Part shown: piece after piece, positions 1 to 9,391 of the stretch
Layout of the letters: the number at the start of each line of letters is the position of its first letter
Position numbering within the stretch: the first letter of the stretch is position 1
Source: Chara braunii
Lineage: Eukaryota; Streptophyta; Charophyceae; Charales; Characeae
DNA length: 31,081 bases
Assembly: GCA_003427395.1 (NCBI GenBank)
Contig: BFEA01000560.1
Location: forward strand, 218,199 to 249,279
Direction: 5' to 3'
Translations under genes and position numbers: made by a program
The notes under the pieces: generated by a model
What the model was told of the DNA's origin: nothing
What the model saw: the letters and a program-made list of their open reading frames with translations, nothing else
Databases searched by the model: none

Positions 1-27
1 CCCCCCCCACCCCCCCTTACACCCAGG

Positions 28-1414
28 GCACAGAATGCCGAGCTCCAACGCCAGCTCACCCTGGCCCATGATCACATCCGCCAGCTCCAAGGAGGTCAAC
101 CCCTGCCTCCCCATCATGCTCGCAGCACAGCCTGTTGCCCTTTTCATCTATCGACAACATCAGACACAGGCCGCTGTGATGCATTTCACGCTCCCACCAC
201 CGGCCATCACGATGTGTCAGGGACCTTTGGCCCAGCTTCCCGCTCTTCCTAGTGGCCTTGCTGGTACCACTAGTTCTTCTGTCCTCTCGTCACAATCGGC
301 TCTCCCTCTCTCTATCCATTATCAGCCCCCGACGTATGTTCCACAGTTTTGACAGGATCACTTTCCACAGTTTGACGGCAGGTCCTCCGAGCTCCAAGGA
401 TGGATCACTACTGCTGAGGAGCAGCTTCCCTACCATGGTGTCGCCATGGAACTGTGGCCCGTCGAGATGTCCTCTCGCTTTACAGGTCGTGCAACCTCCA
501 CCTGGCACGACTTCCTCGCCCTTCGCTCACAGCGCGGCGTACATGAGGGCATGTCTTATCCCGAGTTTTGCGACTTCCTTCAGCACTACTTTTCTCGCCC
601 TGCGCCCACCCGCGACCCGATTACTCGTGTGGCTGAGATCAGATGGTTTGGTGGTGACAATGCCTTAGAGTCATACATCACGGCATTCCACTGTGTACGC
701 GCTCAGATTCCCATCACAGCCATATCCGAGGACACCATGATCCATCGATTCCGCGCAGGCCTGACCCAGCCATTCCAGCTGCAGATGTTGGCGTATTCGA
801 TCCCCACCTTACCAGAGGCTTTCAACATTGCTAGGGCCATTCATCTCACTTATGCTCCACTCGTCGGCCCCTCGCCTCAGTCCGCCGCTGCCCATTTCGC
901 TACTACTGCAGCACCTCGCCCCTCTCAGCCTCGACAGTCTTCTACATACCGTCGTGGCTCTCGTAGAGGCTCTGGACGATTCCTCTCTCGTCGCTTGCAT
1001 GCGCTGCTTCGTGATCTGTCGAGCATTGATTATGGCACTGCCTCAGATGATTCTGTGAGTGACCCAGATCAGGGACCCGACCCTCACTCCCCCGCAGAGG
1101 GCGACGCCTCTTCCCATGACGACCGTCTTGTCCGGGCCCTTTCCACCCTCCTCCGACGTCAGCCCTCATCCTCCAGGACTCGCTCTACGGTCACTCAACT
1201 ACCTCTCGCAGCGGGCTTTGTGTTCCCTCGCAGCCGCTTGACTATCGCTGAGAGTGAGGACCTTCGCACACGAGGCATCTGCACCCGCTGCCGCGTCGCC
1301 GGCCATACCTCCTCTACCTGCCCGTACGCAGATGCCCTCCAGAGTCACTTCACACAGCAGGCTCGCCCTCAGGCTGTTCCCCCCGTCTTGACCTCCAACG
1401 CAGCACCCACCTAG
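28..1414 (+). pseudogene. gag: Gag (capsid plus zinc knuckle), broken
   Basis: Gag packages the retrotransposon RNA. From 28 to about 95 in frame 1 there is a short coiled-coil-like stretch (AQNAELQRQL, HDHIRQLQ), typical of gypsy Gag N-termini. The protein then continues in frame 2, is cut by an in-frame TGA at 350-352, and resumes with the capsid (FDGRSSELQGW, then RFTGRATSTWHDF). A longest ATG-started piece runs 446-1414. A zinc knuckle of form C-x2-C-x4-H-x4-C (CTRCRVAGHTSSTC) lies near 1280-1321. A proline- and serine-rich linker precedes it. The true N-terminus is outside the window. The Gag assignment is firm; whether the first shift is a mutation or an assembly error is not known. Confidence 0.85.
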
Positions 1415-1419
1415 CTGCG

Positions 1420-2328
1420 ATGTCCCATTCCCCTCACTCTCCTACGGTAGCAGGCATACCCGTTCACAACTCTACCTTTGCACCGCTTGCTACTCTTCCC
1501 GATGACTCTGGTCCAACCTTATCTGTGGGTGACCCTACCGACACTGGTATGCCTTCTCCTTCCTTGCCTAACGTCCCTCGTGACCCCCCTCCTCCACGTC
1601 CTCCTACCAGGCGTGCTCGTCGCACGGCCCGCTGCAGTGCTTCCCTTATTGCAGCCGAGGATATCATTGACTTCCTAGACCTTGAGTGTGTTAAGGTCCA
1701 CCAGGAATGTCTCCGCCTTAAAGAGCGCACCCTGTCCGCGATGTCTCAGCGCCTACACAATCCCGATCGCACCTTACCGATTATTCCAGTGCGCCTCGGG
1801 ACCTCTACTAGAGTGTATCGCACACTATGGGACTCTGGCTCTACTGGCGACTTCATTCATCCTTGCGTAGTTAAGGAGGCATCTCTCTATACATCCGCCT
1901 ACCCTTCCACTGTCACTGTTACACTTGGCGACAATCAGGCCAAATCCTTTGTCGATTCGGTGGTGCCTGATCTTCCATTCTCCTTCCCCCTGCGGATGCC
2001 CCACAGCCTTCGCAAGGCCCCTCGGTTCCATGACAAGTGGACCTTCGATGTCATGGAAACCCTATATGATCTCGTTCTTGGCACTGCCTATTCCCATCAG
2101 TTCGCTCATGCCGGCCCCGATTCGATCCACAACGATCTCGTCCTCGACGCCAAGGACGGGAAACAATACCATATTCCGTTGTTGGGCAAATCAGACCCTA
2201 CACTTCCCCCCCTTATTAATGTCACCATCTGTACACCTACCCAGTTCCACCACCTCCTTCGTGAGCCTGATGTAGAACTTTATGTTGTCGACATCACGGA
2301 TCTCCTCACCTGCAACTCCATGCATTGA
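1420..2328 (+). pseudogene. Retropepsin (protease) region of the first gypsy element
   Basis: This open stretch starts at ATG 1420, six bases after the Gag stop at 1412-1414. A disordered proline-rich segment is followed by the protease, whose active-site motif is LWDSGSTGDFIHP near 1828-1863. The D-S-G-S form is canonical for retropepsins, which cleave the polyprotein as dimers. Downstream, DLVLGTAY matches the second conserved hydrophobic-G motif. The frame ends just where RT sequence begins in another frame, and the N-terminal part of RT (roughly the first 100 residues before the conserved C-I-D-Y-R-x-L-N motif) is missing. A deletion therefore joined the protease tail to the RT palm. Confidence 0.8.
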
Positions 2329-2863
2329 CTACCGCGGTCTGAACCACTACACGGTCAAAAATAGCTATCCCATGCCTCGCGCGGATGACCTGTTTGACCG
2401 CCTCTCCGGCCACCATTTCTTCACGAAGATCGATCTTCGTAGCGGATATCACCAGATCCGCGTAGCTGAGGAGGACCAGCCCAAGACCGCTTTTCGTTCT
2501 TGTTTCGGGCACTACGAGTTTACTGTCATGCCTTTCGGTCTTCGTAATGCCCCCGCCACTTTCCAGACGGCTATGAACAGGATGTTCCAAGACCTTCTTG
2601 AGGACTATGTTCTAGTCTATATTGACGACATCCTTATCTACAGTCGTACCCTAGAGGATCACCTAACCCACGTTCGCACTGTCCTGCAGCGACTACGAGA
2701 CCACGGGTTCTATGCGAAGCCTTCCAAATGCAGCTTCGCTCAACCCAAAGTCGACTTCCTCGGGCATAAGGTCTCCGAGCACGGACTCCACATGGACGAC
2801 TCGAAGATTCAGGCCATTGTCGACTGGCCCACTCCTACCTCTCTTCCTGCGCTGCGTAGTTTC
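2321..2863 (+). pseudogene. Reverse transcriptase, N-terminally deleted
   Basis: RT copies the element RNA into DNA. It enters at CIDYRGLN in frame 2, followed by FTKIDLRSGYHQI (first catalytic Asp) and VMPFGLRNAPATFQ. The active-site motif is YIDD at 2618-2629, inside VLVYIDDILIYSR. Next come the thumb motifs VDFLGHKVS and VDWPTP. The fingers segment before CIDYR is absent. At LRSF (2852-2863) the frame moves to frame 3 and the usual LGLxxYYRRFI segment is missing, so a short deletion of a length not divisible by three has occurred. Both catalytic motifs survive, but the enzyme cannot be made whole. Confidence 0.9.
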
Positions 2864-3540
2864 CCAGCTTACCCCTCTGACCCGCGGACGTCTACCTTTT
2901 CATTGGACCCAGGCTCACGAGGATGCTTTCCGCTCTCTCAAGCGACTTGTCAAGTCAGCTCCTGTCTTACACTTACCCGACTACTCGCGTCCATTCATCG
3001 TCACCACCGACGCATCCGGCTTCGCTATTGGAGCTGTCCTCTCCCAGATCTACCCAGCCCCCTCTATTTCTCCCGATTCCATAGAGTCCCGCCTCCCTCG
3101 CATTCCTCGCTTCCCTCCTCCACCTCCGGTGACTGCGGCTCATCTTGCACCCATCCAGACCACCCCCTCAAGGGCCCCACCCCCTTATATTCCTGACGTC
3201 GCTGATGACGGTACAGTCGAGTCTCGTGATGGAGAGTGTTCGGTTGCTTATCTATCTCGACAGCTACTTTCCGCTGAGCGTAACTATACTGCTGACGAGC
3301 GCGAGGCCCTTGCGCTGGTCTACGCTGTTAAGAAGTGGCGTCATCACTTGCACGGTCACACTTTCACCGTTTTGACGGACAACTCTGTCCTCGCTGCCTT
3401 CCAGACGAAGCCCAAGCTCACTTCTCGTCAGGCTCGTTGGTGGCGTGACCTCTCCGAGTTCGATTTCACCATCAAAAAGATTTCCGGCGAAAGCAATTGC
3501 GTAGCAGATGCCTTATCCCGCCGCCCCGACCTTCAGTGCG
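2864..3540 (+). pseudogene. RNase H with a proline-rich insertion
   Basis: RNase H removes the RNA strand after reverse transcription. The connection domain (RLPFHWTQAHEDAF) leads to TTDASGFAIGAVLSQ near 3000-3048. About 64 residues of proline- and serine-rich sequence intervene (3049-3240) before the fold resumes at VAYLSRQLLSAERNY. The remaining catalytic motifs are DEREALAL (Glu), LTDNSVL (Asp) and VADALSRRPD (Asp). All four acidic positions are present. The insertion lies between beta strands 1 and 2, a position where most gypsy elements have only a few residues. It is in frame, so it may be a lineage feature and not damage. Confidence 0.85.
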
Positions 3541-4790
3541 AGAATCGTCAGCTATCTGCTATTTCAGCTCCCACCATCCACCCTGCCTTTTTGGATGAGT
3601 ACCGCGGCGCATGCACCCAGTGCCCTGAGTTTCAGTCCATCTACGCTGACCTACAGGCTGGCAAGTCCATCCGTAACTTCCATCTCGATCCCTCTGGACT
3701 CTTATACTGGCTTGGTCGCCAAGGTACCCGTACTCCTCGCTTATGTGTGCCCTCTACTGGTCAGCTCCATGTTCGGGTCGTCGCTGAGTGTCACGACCAG
3801 CGCGCCGCCGGTCATCTCGGTGTCTTCAAGACACTTGACCGCCTCTACCGCCATTACTACTGGGAGCACCGTCGTCCCTTCACTAAGCAGTACGTCCGCA
3901 CCTGCAGGATCTGCCACGAGGCCAACTTCCCCAACCACCCCCCCTACGGTCTTCTTCAGCCCTTACCCATTCCAACTCGGCGTTGGACTTCTGTCTCCAT
4001 AGACTTCATCAGTCCTCTTCGTGCCCCTACCCCACGAGACATCGCCTCCCTATACTTCAACCGTATTGCCATCCATCACGGTCTTCCCACTAGCATCGTC
4101 TCTGATCGCGATCCCCGCGTTACTTCTCATTTCTGGCATGGACTCCATGAGATCTATGGCTCCGAGCTCCGCCTCTCCTCCTCCTATCACCCCCAGTCAG
4201 ATGGACANACCGAGGTCACCAACAAAACTCTTGGGAGTATCCTCAAGAAGTTTGTTGAGAATGACTCTGATTGGGATCTGCATCTTGCTCACGCAGAGAT
4301 TGCTTATAACCATGCTATTTCACCTGCCACTGGCATATCTACCTACTACTGTGACTTGGGATACCATCCTTGTGTCCCATCTGACCTTCTCCGTCCATCT
4401 CAGATCCATCCCGACACCAAATGCCCTGCCCTCAATGACTGGGTAAAGGAGATGGATGCACTCCTTAGCAAGGCTCGCGAGAGCATTGCTGACTCCCAGA
4501 CTCACATGGCCACTCGCGCTAACCGCTCTCGCATCGACCATCCCTTCAAAGTTGGCGACGAGGTTCTTGTCGACGCACGTCACTTCCAGCCTGAAGCTGA
4601 CACACTTCGGAAATTCAGACGTCGATATATTGGACCATGCACCATTCTTGCACCCGTCGTACCCAATCATGACTGTCCGGTGAGCTTCAAATTGAAGCTC
4701 CCCGATTCCATGTACCGCGCTAACTTACATGACGTGTTCCATTTATCTCTTTTGCACCCCTTCAGACGGTCTCCTCCCGAGTTTCATGGT
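3541..4790 (+). pseudogene. Integrase with shortened catalytic core
   Basis: Integrase inserts the cDNA into the host genome. The zinc-binding domain has CHDQRAAGH (H-x6-H) followed by RTCRICHEAN (C-x2-C), at about 3790-3927. The core shows SVSIDF (Asp 1), VSDRDPRV (Asp 2), then QSDGxTEV (Glu), with an unresolved base at 4208 beside it. Asp 1 to Asp 2 is only 33 residues, against 55-60 in the family. About 25 residues are missing in frame near 4012-4035, between FISPL and DIASLYF, which removes core beta strands. The C-terminal part includes DHPFKVGDEVLVDA and LPDSMYRANLHDVFHLSLL, typical of gypsy integrase tails. The deletion probably makes the enzyme inactive. Confidence 0.88.
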
Positions 4791-5190
4791 CGACCTTACC
4801 CTCGCCCCTCTCCCATCATCATTGAGGGTCACGAGGAGTTTGTCGTCTCTGATATCGCGTCCCGGCGTATGACTGATGTTGACCCTCCCTGCCTCAAGTA
4901 TCTCGTTCGATGGAAGGGTTACAAGCATGCCACGACTTTCGTGCGTGCTTACGATCGTGCTCATCCTTTCCCTTCATCATCCTCCCCCCCTTACTTCTCG
5001 TCCTTCTACTACTGACCCATCTACCTCTGCGACCACTAGCATCCCCCCTCCTCCATCGATGGGTCCTCCTGCTCCACCGGTACCTGCCTCAGGTCCTCCT
5101 TCCCCTGTGGATGTGGTTCCGCCTGTTGTTGCAATTGATTCCTCTCGCCCTCAACGTACCCATCGACTTCCTTCTCGTTATCGTGACTGA
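4791..5190 (+). pseudogene. Chromodomain and C-terminal tail of integrase
   Basis: EEFVVSDIASRRM followed by LKYLVRWKGYKHATTF (about 4834-4945) matches a chromodomain, the module that in chromoviruses steers integration towards particular histone marks. The aromatic positions (Y and W of YLVRWKGY) are kept. The usual T-W-E-P segment is altered. In frame 3 the protein would stop at 5015 after a Ser/Tyr-rich shifted stretch. In frame 1 it continues into a proline-rich tail ending RTHRLPSRYRD with a stop at 5188-5190, the kind of ending expected for these polyproteins. A frameshift near 4970 therefore separates the chromodomain from its natural C-terminus. Confidence 0.78.
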
Positions 5191-5260
5191 TCTATATCCC
5201 TCATACGCTCTCTATCTTTTACCATTCCTGGACACTTATGCAGCAACTCTCGGTTTTCGA

Positions 5261-5325
5261 CTTCTACATTCAGCTTCTACATTCGGCTTCTACTTCGGCT
5301 TCTACATTCGGCTTCTACATTCGAC
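5261..5325 (+). repeat. 13-bp minisatellite
   Basis: Five consecutive copies of a 12-13 base unit close to CTTCTACATTCGG lie about 70 bases after the end of the gypsy polyprotein. One copy lacks a base. It is probably slippage-generated and within the element's 3' noncoding region. Confidence 0.8.
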
Positions 5326-6052
5326 TTTCGACCTCAGTGCTTCTCCTCAGTACCAGAGTACCTGTCGCATTGTTCCGGACTTCTACTCAGTTCTTGCGGT
5401 ACCCTTACTTCATCCAGGCTACTTCGGTTCGACTTCAGTCTCGAGACTCATCAGTTGGACTACTTCACTTTTTCAGCTACAGAGTTCCCATCATACCCAC
5501 CTATCCACCACCCTCGAGCTTACCCTTCAGTCGCATGATGACCCCTATTTTCCGTGTCTATGTGGGTGTGTCCGCTTGCCGCCCTTTTGCCTTACCTTAT
5601 GTTGTGCGCCCTCCTCTGGAGTGTACGTTTTCTTTGCTCGCGGCTCTTGGCCACATGTCTATGCCGGCATAGCCCCCTCTTTCCTTCCAGGCTCACCTTA
5701 TGTGTGCTCCCTTGTGTGAGTGCCCTTCCCCCTTTCAGCTGGCGGTACCCGTTTGATGGTTTCCATTGAGCCCGGTGTCGTGCTGTTACTCTCCCTCTGA
5801 GCCTGATGACCCTTACCTGGTTGTGCGGGTGCCCCCTTGGAGTTTACTCTAAGAGTTGTACCTGCCGCCTTCCCACCCATTCCTACCTCTGCCATGCAAC
5901 TGAGTTCCTTTCTCTTCTGTTCAGGTATTGTGCATTATGTATAGGGCACGTGAGATTGTGCCACATTCGTTTCGACGTAGGACATTGACGTCGCTATTCT
6001 TTGGCCGTTAGGGCCCTGGTGTTGATTTATATTCAGCCTATTTGGCTAATGA

Positions 6053-6151
6053 GACATTTTTCTCTTTCTTGGCCGACACAGGTCCGACATTTTTCTCTTT
6101 CTTGGCCGACACAGGTCAGACATTTTTCTACTTTTTGGGTCGACATAGACC
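6053..6151 (+). repeat. 33-bp tandem repeat, three copies
   Basis: Copies at 6053-6085 and 6086-6118 differ only at the last base. The third copy at 6119-6151 is diverged. Each begins GACATTTTTCT and contains GACACAGGTC or a variant. The location in the presumed 3' LTR or UTR suggests enhancer-like U3 repeats, which are common in LTR elements, but this is inference. Confidence 0.85.
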
Positions 6152-6540
6152 AAACATTGTTGTATAGATTAGGCTTGAGGCTTAGTCTGCATTGCATCCC
6201 TTTTCCTGCATGGAGCCTGCTCCGCATCTAGGATTGTTTCTTTTGCCGTTCCTTTTGGGTTTCCGCTATTTCAGCGGATAGCGTGTTTGATGTATTGCTT
6301 GATCCATTCACAGGTCCGAGGATCGTGTAGCGGTACCCCTACGGCCCGACAGTGAGGCCGGACCAGTTTCAGGCCGTCGGCTTGACCCTGTTCCGGTACC
6401 AGGTTGTTCCGTACCTGGACCTAGGCCGGTATATCACTTCGGCCTAGGCCCAGGGCGGGTGGTTCATTCATTCAGTGTTCGTTCGTTCATTGAGCCAGAC
6501 AGGACCTTCACTCAGCTGCTGCTTCGTGTGTGTCCATCTC

Positions 6541-6559
6541 CTCTCTCTCTCTCTCTCTC
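6541..6559 (+). repeat. (CT)n microsatellite
   Basis: A pure CT run of 19 bases continues a CT-rich tract that starts at about 6538. It has no other visible feature. Confidence 0.9.
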
Positions 6560-6793
6560 ACCATCTCCGCACGTGCCCTCTGCACGTGCGTCACAATGTC
6601 AGCGTACTGCCAACGATACTCTCGCCGGTATTTCAATGCCGCATAAGCAATGTCGTCGTCTTCCTCTTCAAAGTGTTCACGTCATCATCTTCAAGGGGGC
6701 TGCACGCACGCGTGGTACTCGATGTTTAGACTCGCGATATTAATTGCATGCGTTTATAAACGCGTTTCATCCCATACATGTGCAGCACCGCCC

Positions 6794-6802
6794 ACTTACC
6801 TG
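6794..6802 (-). promoter_or_regulatory. Consensus 5' splice donor downstream of the minus-strand PBS
   Basis: On the minus strand the sequence is CAGGTAAGT, the perfect 5' splice-site consensus. It lies about 45 bases downstream of the minus-strand PBS, where a leader intron of an LTR retrotransposon would begin. No matching acceptor was identified. Confidence 0.4.
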
Positions 6803-6846
6803 GGCGCCACGTGGCTCTTGACAGCAGATTGTGACGAAGAAGGTAT

Positions 6847-6858
6847 GCTCCGATACCA
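6847..6858 (-). promoter_or_regulatory. Primer binding site, initiator Met tRNA type
   Basis: On the minus strand this reads TGGTATCGGAGC, one base from TGGTATCAGAGC, which pairs with the 3' end of plant initiator Met tRNA. Three bases away, at 6862 in plus coordinates, a TG dinucleotide would be the inner end (CA on the minus strand) of an LTR. Spacing and order (LTR, 3 bases, PBS) are those of an LTR retrotransposon transcribed leftwards. An identical 12-mer is found on the plus strand at 15455-15466. Confidence 0.72.
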
Positions 6859-6861
6859 AAT

Positions 6862-7830
6862 TGTAATGAACCCAGTCTGTAAGATACTCGCCAGATGTCG
6901 AAATACAAAGTAGCTCAGCTCTGAACAATGTCCCCAATAATCATGAATGTTATCTCTGATACAATATTTTGTTTCCAGTAGACGAAGAGAGTGGAGGGGT
7001 AGTACACAGAGTAGAAGGTGGAAGAGAAAGTAATCATCAATGACCACACGAAGAGTAGCCCAAGATTCCCCACTCCTCCGGGCGTCCCTCGCCTCCATGT
7101 CAGCAAAACAGTATCCAGTAAGGAGCCTGACGAATCCAGATCACATCGAAGTGCCACGTGGCACAGTTCTCTCATGAAGATGTTAAAGACAATCAACAGT
7201 GCACAGTATCGACATCAACCTCAGGTAAGTCTTCCGATCCTTCTCAATCATCCACAGATCCCGATCTCCCTCCTTGTCACGTCCAGTCACCCAATGTAGA
7301 CAGCGTGGCATGTGCCACATCAGCAATGAAGACAGGTGGCATGCACCACATCAGCAATGAAGACAAGTGGCATGCGCCACATCAGCAGAGGCTGGCTCTC
7401 AGCAGAGAAGGCGCCAGCATGCTGCCTCAGTCCCGCATCGTCGTCCACAGTGCCAACGCACAGCCAGCGTCCAGCTAGCGTCAAGCCAGCGTTAAGGAAC
7501 ACAGCAAGACTGAATGTTGACCATTTAGAGGCAGGGTCTTATGTAGTGATTGACCGAATTGACCTGCCTCAGGTCTCCCACCCACGGTGGCCCAGATTGA
7601 CTCACAGCCGAGGGCCTGGATTGCGTACAATTGCAGACTTTCACTTGGTCTTGATGCTGTCTTCCGGCGGCCTGGGCTGGGTCCATATTGACTTTGACTG
7701 TTGGGCCTCAGGCAGTTGACTGAAGTCAACTGTCAGGCGTGCAGGCCCTGGGCCATTTCGGAGGGGTCTTTTGCCCCTTCGACCTTACGGCCAGAAACCA
7801 AGGTCGCGGCCTGTGGCCCCTTATACATTC
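6862..7830 (-). mobile_element. LTR fragment of a minus-strand retrotransposon (R-U5 and part of U3)
   Basis: The inner boundary is set by the PBS at 6847-6858. Reading leftwards on the minus strand, the last 170 bases contain a CT-rich tract, then A/T-rich sequence ending TTACA before the PBS, as in many plant LTRs. A possible TATA box (TATAAG, minus strand) lies at 7820-7825. The outer boundary was not found, so the right end given is only the TATA position. No Gag or pol follows to the left, where the next recognisable DNA is the first gypsy element's 3' region, so the element is either truncated or a solo LTR with leader. Confidence 0.5.
7305..7388 (+). repeat. 31-bp tandem repeat with hairpin cores
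   Basis: Units start at 7305, 7336 and 7367 (the last is partial). Each contains an inverted repeat such as GTGGCATGTGCCAC followed by ACATCAGCAATGAAGAC. The CCACATCAGCA motif reappears in the 14.35-14.52 kb region in the same orientation. It lies inside the presumed LTR. Function is unknown. Confidence 0.85.
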
Positions 7831-8186
7831 AACGAGGCATAACGAACGGGTTATTGCAGCAAAGAAGAATAGAGGAATGAATCTGGTGAGAATGGATGCA
7901 CGCAGACAGTTCCAGAGGTAAGCCATGTTTGCAAATGAGTATGCCGCACAATAAAACCGTAATATTAAGAAGTTAATACCTTGGCCTCAGCCACAAAAAT
8001 AACAGCAAGAAATGAAGAAATAAATAATGAATCAGAAAATCAGAATAACAAATTTCTATTTCTACTTCGAATTCCCTTTTTTTTTTTTCTGAAACACACC
8101 CCCACCAGTGTTAGTGGTGCTGATAAGAGAAGACATTGCTAGCACCTGGGGAGAGGCTCCATCTATTGGTGGGGAGCATCACCTGC
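7831..8186. other. Noncoding, A/T-rich spacer with poly(T)12
   Basis: No gene is seen. A run of 12 T at 8077-8088 reads as poly(A) on the minus strand, preceded there by GTGTGTTTCAG, so it could be the 3' tail of another minus-strand retroposon. The adjoining 7930-8070 is A/T-rich and holds no open frame. Confidence 0.5.
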
Positions 8187-8611
8187 TGGGAAACGGGCCC
8201 AGCGTCCCATATACAGACTGAAATTGGAATATGTCAGAAAGGTCCTTTGTGAGAGACTCCTGCCAGCCTTGATTACCCTGACCTCCAGGGGATTGACTGA
8301 GCAGGAAGCAGGGAAGGGGGGAAACTCTTCACCTTGGAGCCGGCGCCAGAAACCTATTGCTACACCCTAGTTCCTCCCTCCCCCCACGAGCCCCAGTCCC
8401 TTTTGTTGCTGGAAACCGGGTCCAGCGTCCCTTGAATGCATCTTTTTTACAGAGAAAAAAGCTGTGAAAGCGCCTGCCAGCCGTGATTACTCTGGATTTC
8501 AAAGGAATAACAGTGCAGGACTTGAAAAAGTAGTAGGAAAAGGACTGATTCTACTATTGTTTTTTTGGATTGGAGCTTTTTTTTTTTTTGGAAACCGGGT
8601 CCAGCATCCCA
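8187..8611 (-). repeat. Diverged direct repeat of a LINE-like 3' end, three copies
   Basis: A block close to GGAAACCGGGTCCAGCGTCC (plus strand) occurs at 8187-8210, 8410-8432 and 8589-8611. The first two copies are also followed, about 60 bases later, by related CCTGCCAGCC-TGATTAC sequence, so the whole unit of about 200 bases is duplicated. On the minus strand the copy at 8589-8611 runs straight into a poly(A) of 13 (8577-8589). The unit is therefore best read as a retroposon 3' end inserted or duplicated several times. Confidence 0.75.
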
Positions 8612-8630
8612 TTTATAAATCATGTAGCAC

Positions 8631-9281
8631 TTAGATTGATCCTCCCGGTCCCCTTGTCCCTATGCCCAGATAGGTACCTGCAGCTACTCCACCCCATACC
8701 AAAGCATGTCTACCATGGCCAGCAGATGAGGGGGAAAGGGATCCGGGAAGTCTGAGGCCGGCCGCAGTGTAGTCTCCCACTATGATGATGGGGACTCCCT
8801 TCGGGATCTGGGATCTGATTTGTTCAAGGAAGGTTCTTCTCTCACGTACCGCATTGGGAGCGTACATACACACGATACATACTATCTCCGGTTCGAGGAT
8901 GGCCAGAATAGATACCCATCTGCCTCCCTCCTTGTCCACCACCCAGTGGACCGGGTCTGCCCGGGAGCCGGGGGGGATCCAGATGGCCACCCCCGCACTC
9001 CCGGGTCTCGGGCCGTGTGCTCTGAAGGCTTTGTATGGCCAGACCATTTTATGCATTCGGTTATGCTCCGGAGAGTCCATCAGATGAGTTTCCTGAATGC
9101 ACACGACATCCGGCCAATCCCTACCCCCCACCCCTCTCAACAAATCCCATATTGCATCCTTCTCGTCGTTTTTGCAGGAGGCCAGGCCGTTGACGTTCAA
9201 GGATCGTAAGTCCAAGTCCGCCGCTTGGCGGCATTGGTTCCAGATGCGGTCCTTCCCGTATACAGCTCTAACCGGATCCAT
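8631..9281 (-). pseudogene. LINE ORF2 fragment: AP-type endonuclease
   Basis: The endonuclease nicks target DNA for target-primed reverse transcription. The reading starts at ATG 9281 on the minus strand (frame open from about 9326), 110 bases after the ORF1 stop. Motifs in order are LRSLNVNGL, VVCIQETHLM (catalytic Glu), AGVAIWIPPG, CMYAPN and IIIVGDYT, where the family has GDFN. After that the sequence diverges to Pro/Gly/Ser-rich residues (frame ends at 8631) and the final SDH motif and all of RT are absent. The Asn-to-Thr change in GDFN would damage catalysis. The call as a LINE endonuclease is firm. Confidence 0.85.
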
Positions 9282-9391
9282 TAACAGCGGGTTTTTCACA
9301 TTTGGGACCACGGCAGCTGATCCCAATCCCAGTCCTTAGCGCCCCCCTTAAAACCTAGCCTGAGAAGAGCGCACAGACACATCTGAGCGTC

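Larger units (their letters stand above)
1..5190 (+). mobile_element. Ty3/gypsy chromovirus-type LTR retrotransposon, internal region, decayed
   Basis: Domains run Gag, aspartic protease, RT, RNase H, integrase, chromodomain. RT-RNase H-integrase order places it in Ty3/gypsy, and the C-terminal chromodomain in the chromovirus branch. The window opens inside gag, so the 5' LTR and PBS are outside. The reading frame changes at about 100 (frame 1 to 2), 1414 (2 to 1), 2321 (1 to 2), 2864 (2 to 3) and 4970 (3 to 1), and a TGA sits in frame at 350-352. Deletions are visible in RT and integrase. The Gag-to-pol change at 1414 could be natural; the others look like decay. The copy is non-autonomous. 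Confidence 0.92.
5191..6460 (+). other. 3' noncoding region and probable 3' LTR of the first gypsy element
   Basis: No coding signal is convincing here; the open frames are shadows of a pyrimidine-rich sequence. The region lies directly after the polyprotein stop and so should hold the 3' untranslated region and 3' LTR. No clear polypurine tract or TG...CA pair could be fixed, and the 5' LTR is not in the window for comparison. It contains two tandem arrays (5261-5325 and 6053-6151). A GGTACC-rich, partly self-complementary stretch lies at 6330-6450. Confidence 0.45.

Noticed and set aside
4910-5719. Long Leu/Ser-rich ORF that looks membrane-spanning
   Set aside because: It is the shifted reading of the gypsy chromodomain and of the C/T-rich 3' region; the hydrophobicity comes from the pyrimidine-rich DNA.
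6525-6687. Short charged minus-strand frame (EEEDDDIAYAALKYRREY) downstream of the minus PBS
   Set aside because: It could be the start of a Gag, but it has no ATG, is only about 55 codons and ends in the microsatellite; not enough to annotate.
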